64,000 nt of DNA. Origin: Streptomyces sp. NBC_00554. GTDB taxonomy: Bacteria; Actinomycetota; Actinomycetes; Streptomycetales; Streptomycetaceae. The first letter of the stretch is position 1. Every line of letters begins with the position of its first letter. The notes under the pieces are model-generated. The model was not told the DNA's origin and made no database searches. It was given only the letters and a program-made list of their open reading frames with translations. Of the stretch, positions 63,325 to 64,000 are shown piece after piece. The translations under genes were made by a program, and so were the position numbers. Where the stretch lies: NCBI RefSeq assembly GCF_041431135.1, contig NZ_CP107799.1:124001-188000 (forward strand). Direction: 5' to 3'.

Positions 63325-64000
63325 ATGCCGGTGGAAACCGTCCTGGTGTGTGTGCGCCCTGCCGAACCGGCCGCTGATGTCGACCCGTTGAGCGGAGCTG
63401 TATCCCACCGCAGCGGGAGCCCAGCTTTGACCGACGCGGACGCGGCGGCGCTGGAGTACGGCTTGCGGCTCGCGGACGCCTGGTCGGCCCGGGTACACGT
63501 AATTGGCATCGGCGGCCCGGAGTCCGAGGAGGCCTTGCGGATCGCGGCGGCGCTCGGGGCCGGGACCCTGCGTGTCGACGCACCGGAGGCAGCGGACCTG
63601 ATGGCGGACGACCGTGCCCTCGCCCGGGTGATCGCCTCGGCCGTCGGGCGGCTGCCGTACGTCCGCCTGGTGCTGTGCGGGGACGGGTCGGCCGACGGCG
63701 GCACGGGTGCGCTGCCCGCGTTCCTCGCCCACGAACTGGGCGCGGCGCAGGCGTTGGGCCTGACCCGTCTGGAGGTGCGGGAGGGTGACGGGGCGCTGGT
63801 CGGGGAGCGCCGTCTGGACGGTGGGCGGCGGGAACTGCTGCGCGTGCCGCCCGGGGCGGTGTGCTCGGTCGAGGCCGCCGGCCTACGCCTGCGCAGGTCC
63901 GCGCTGCCCGCGGTGCTCCGCGCGGCGCGGGCTCCGGTGGAGTCCATCGTGCCGACAGACGGCCAGGCCTCGTCGGTGGGAGCCGTGTCGGCCGGGCCGC
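63325..64000 (+). CDS. Mycofactocin-associated electron transfer flavoprotein, beta subunit (partial)
   Basis: 225 residues to the right window edge; C-terminus missing. GAGGAGGAG precedes ATG 63325. ETF beta fold: ETVLVCVRPAEPAADVDPLS, DADAAALEYGLRLADAWSAR VHVIGIGG, VRLVLCGDGSADGGTGALPA FLAHELGAAQALGLT. The adenine-nucleotide loop DGSADGGTGALPAFLA is present. A repeat GGATGACGACAG lies twice (63270, 63299) in the short gap before it. mftD, mftE or further genes may follow beyond the window. Confidence 0.9.
   Translation, partial: MPVETVLVCVRPAEPAADVDPLSGAVSHRSGSPALTDADAAALEYGLRLADAWSARVHVIGIGGPESEEALRIAAALGAGTLRVDAPEAADLMADDRALARVIASAVGRLPYVRLVLCGDGSADGGTGALPAFLAHELGAAQALGLTRLEVREGDGALVGERRLDGGRRELLRVPPGAVCSVEAAGLRLRRSALPAVLRAARAPVESIVPTDGQASSVGAVSAGP

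Overview
The window is high-GC DNA with strong G/C preference at third codon positions, GTG and TTG starts, 4-base ATGA/GTGA gene overlaps, a SpoIIE-type phosphatase and many TetR/LacI/LysR regulators. This points to a streptomycete or close actinomycete relative, in an accessory (non-core) part of the chromosome. No rRNA, tRNA, CRISPR array or intact mobile element was recognised.

Layout. 1-4.0 kb: a multidomain SpoIIE phosphatase cut by the left edge, then decayed regulator remnants. 4.0-10.6 kb: a LacI-controlled sugar locus (LacI, GH42 beta-galactosidase, lipoprotein binding protein, two permeases). 10.6-23.8 kb: a mixed region where intact catabolic genes (two alpha/beta hydrolases, FAD monooxygenase, MDR oxidoreductase, TetR, LysR, DUF1275) sit among many broken genes: a chimeric IS256/ISAzo13 remnant, a LysR lacking its HTH, an acyl-CoA ligase lacking its ATP-binding core, a decayed TetR paralogue, an MDR C-terminus, a DUF3500 fragment, a 3-hydroxyacyl-CoA dehydrogenase C-terminus and a SnoaL-like gene with an in-frame TGA. 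23.8-39.5 kb: an oxidative catabolic region with two P450s, two 3Fe-4S ferredoxin/reductase pairs, an NAD-dehydrogenase/carboxymuconolactone-decarboxylase fusion, BKACE, aldehyde dehydrogenase, SDRs and an amidohydrolase. A TetR gene probably controls part of it through a palindrome found at its own promoter and, duplicated, before BKACE. 39.8-52.5 kb: a branched-chain-type ABC importer with LivH, LivM and LivG fused in one chain, LivF, LivK, thioesterase, a second amidohydrolase, a tandem TetR pair, VOC protein, enoyl-CoA hydratase, metallo-hydrolase and an SDR with the insert of mycofactocin-dependent dehydrogenases.

52.7-64 kb: a mycofactocin locus: mftF, mftR (opposite strand), mftA (precursor ending IDGMCGVY, too short for ordinary gene callers), mftB, mftC, then not mftD/mftE but two OYE/FadH-like flavoproteins, an ETF alpha subunit, a FixC-like flavoprotein, a FixX-like ferredoxin and an ETF beta subunit that runs off the window. 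From mftB/mftC to the ferredoxin all genes overlap by a few bases, so they should be one operon.

Overall reading (inference): the middle region imports and oxidises an organic substrate by P450 hydroxylation, alcohol and aldehyde oxidation, CoA activation and beta-oxidation-like steps. The mycofactocin locus supplies a peptide-derived redox cofactor for at least one dehydrogenase, and the ETF/FixCX module would carry electrons from reduced mycofactocin to the respiratory chain. The substrate cannot be told from sequence alone.
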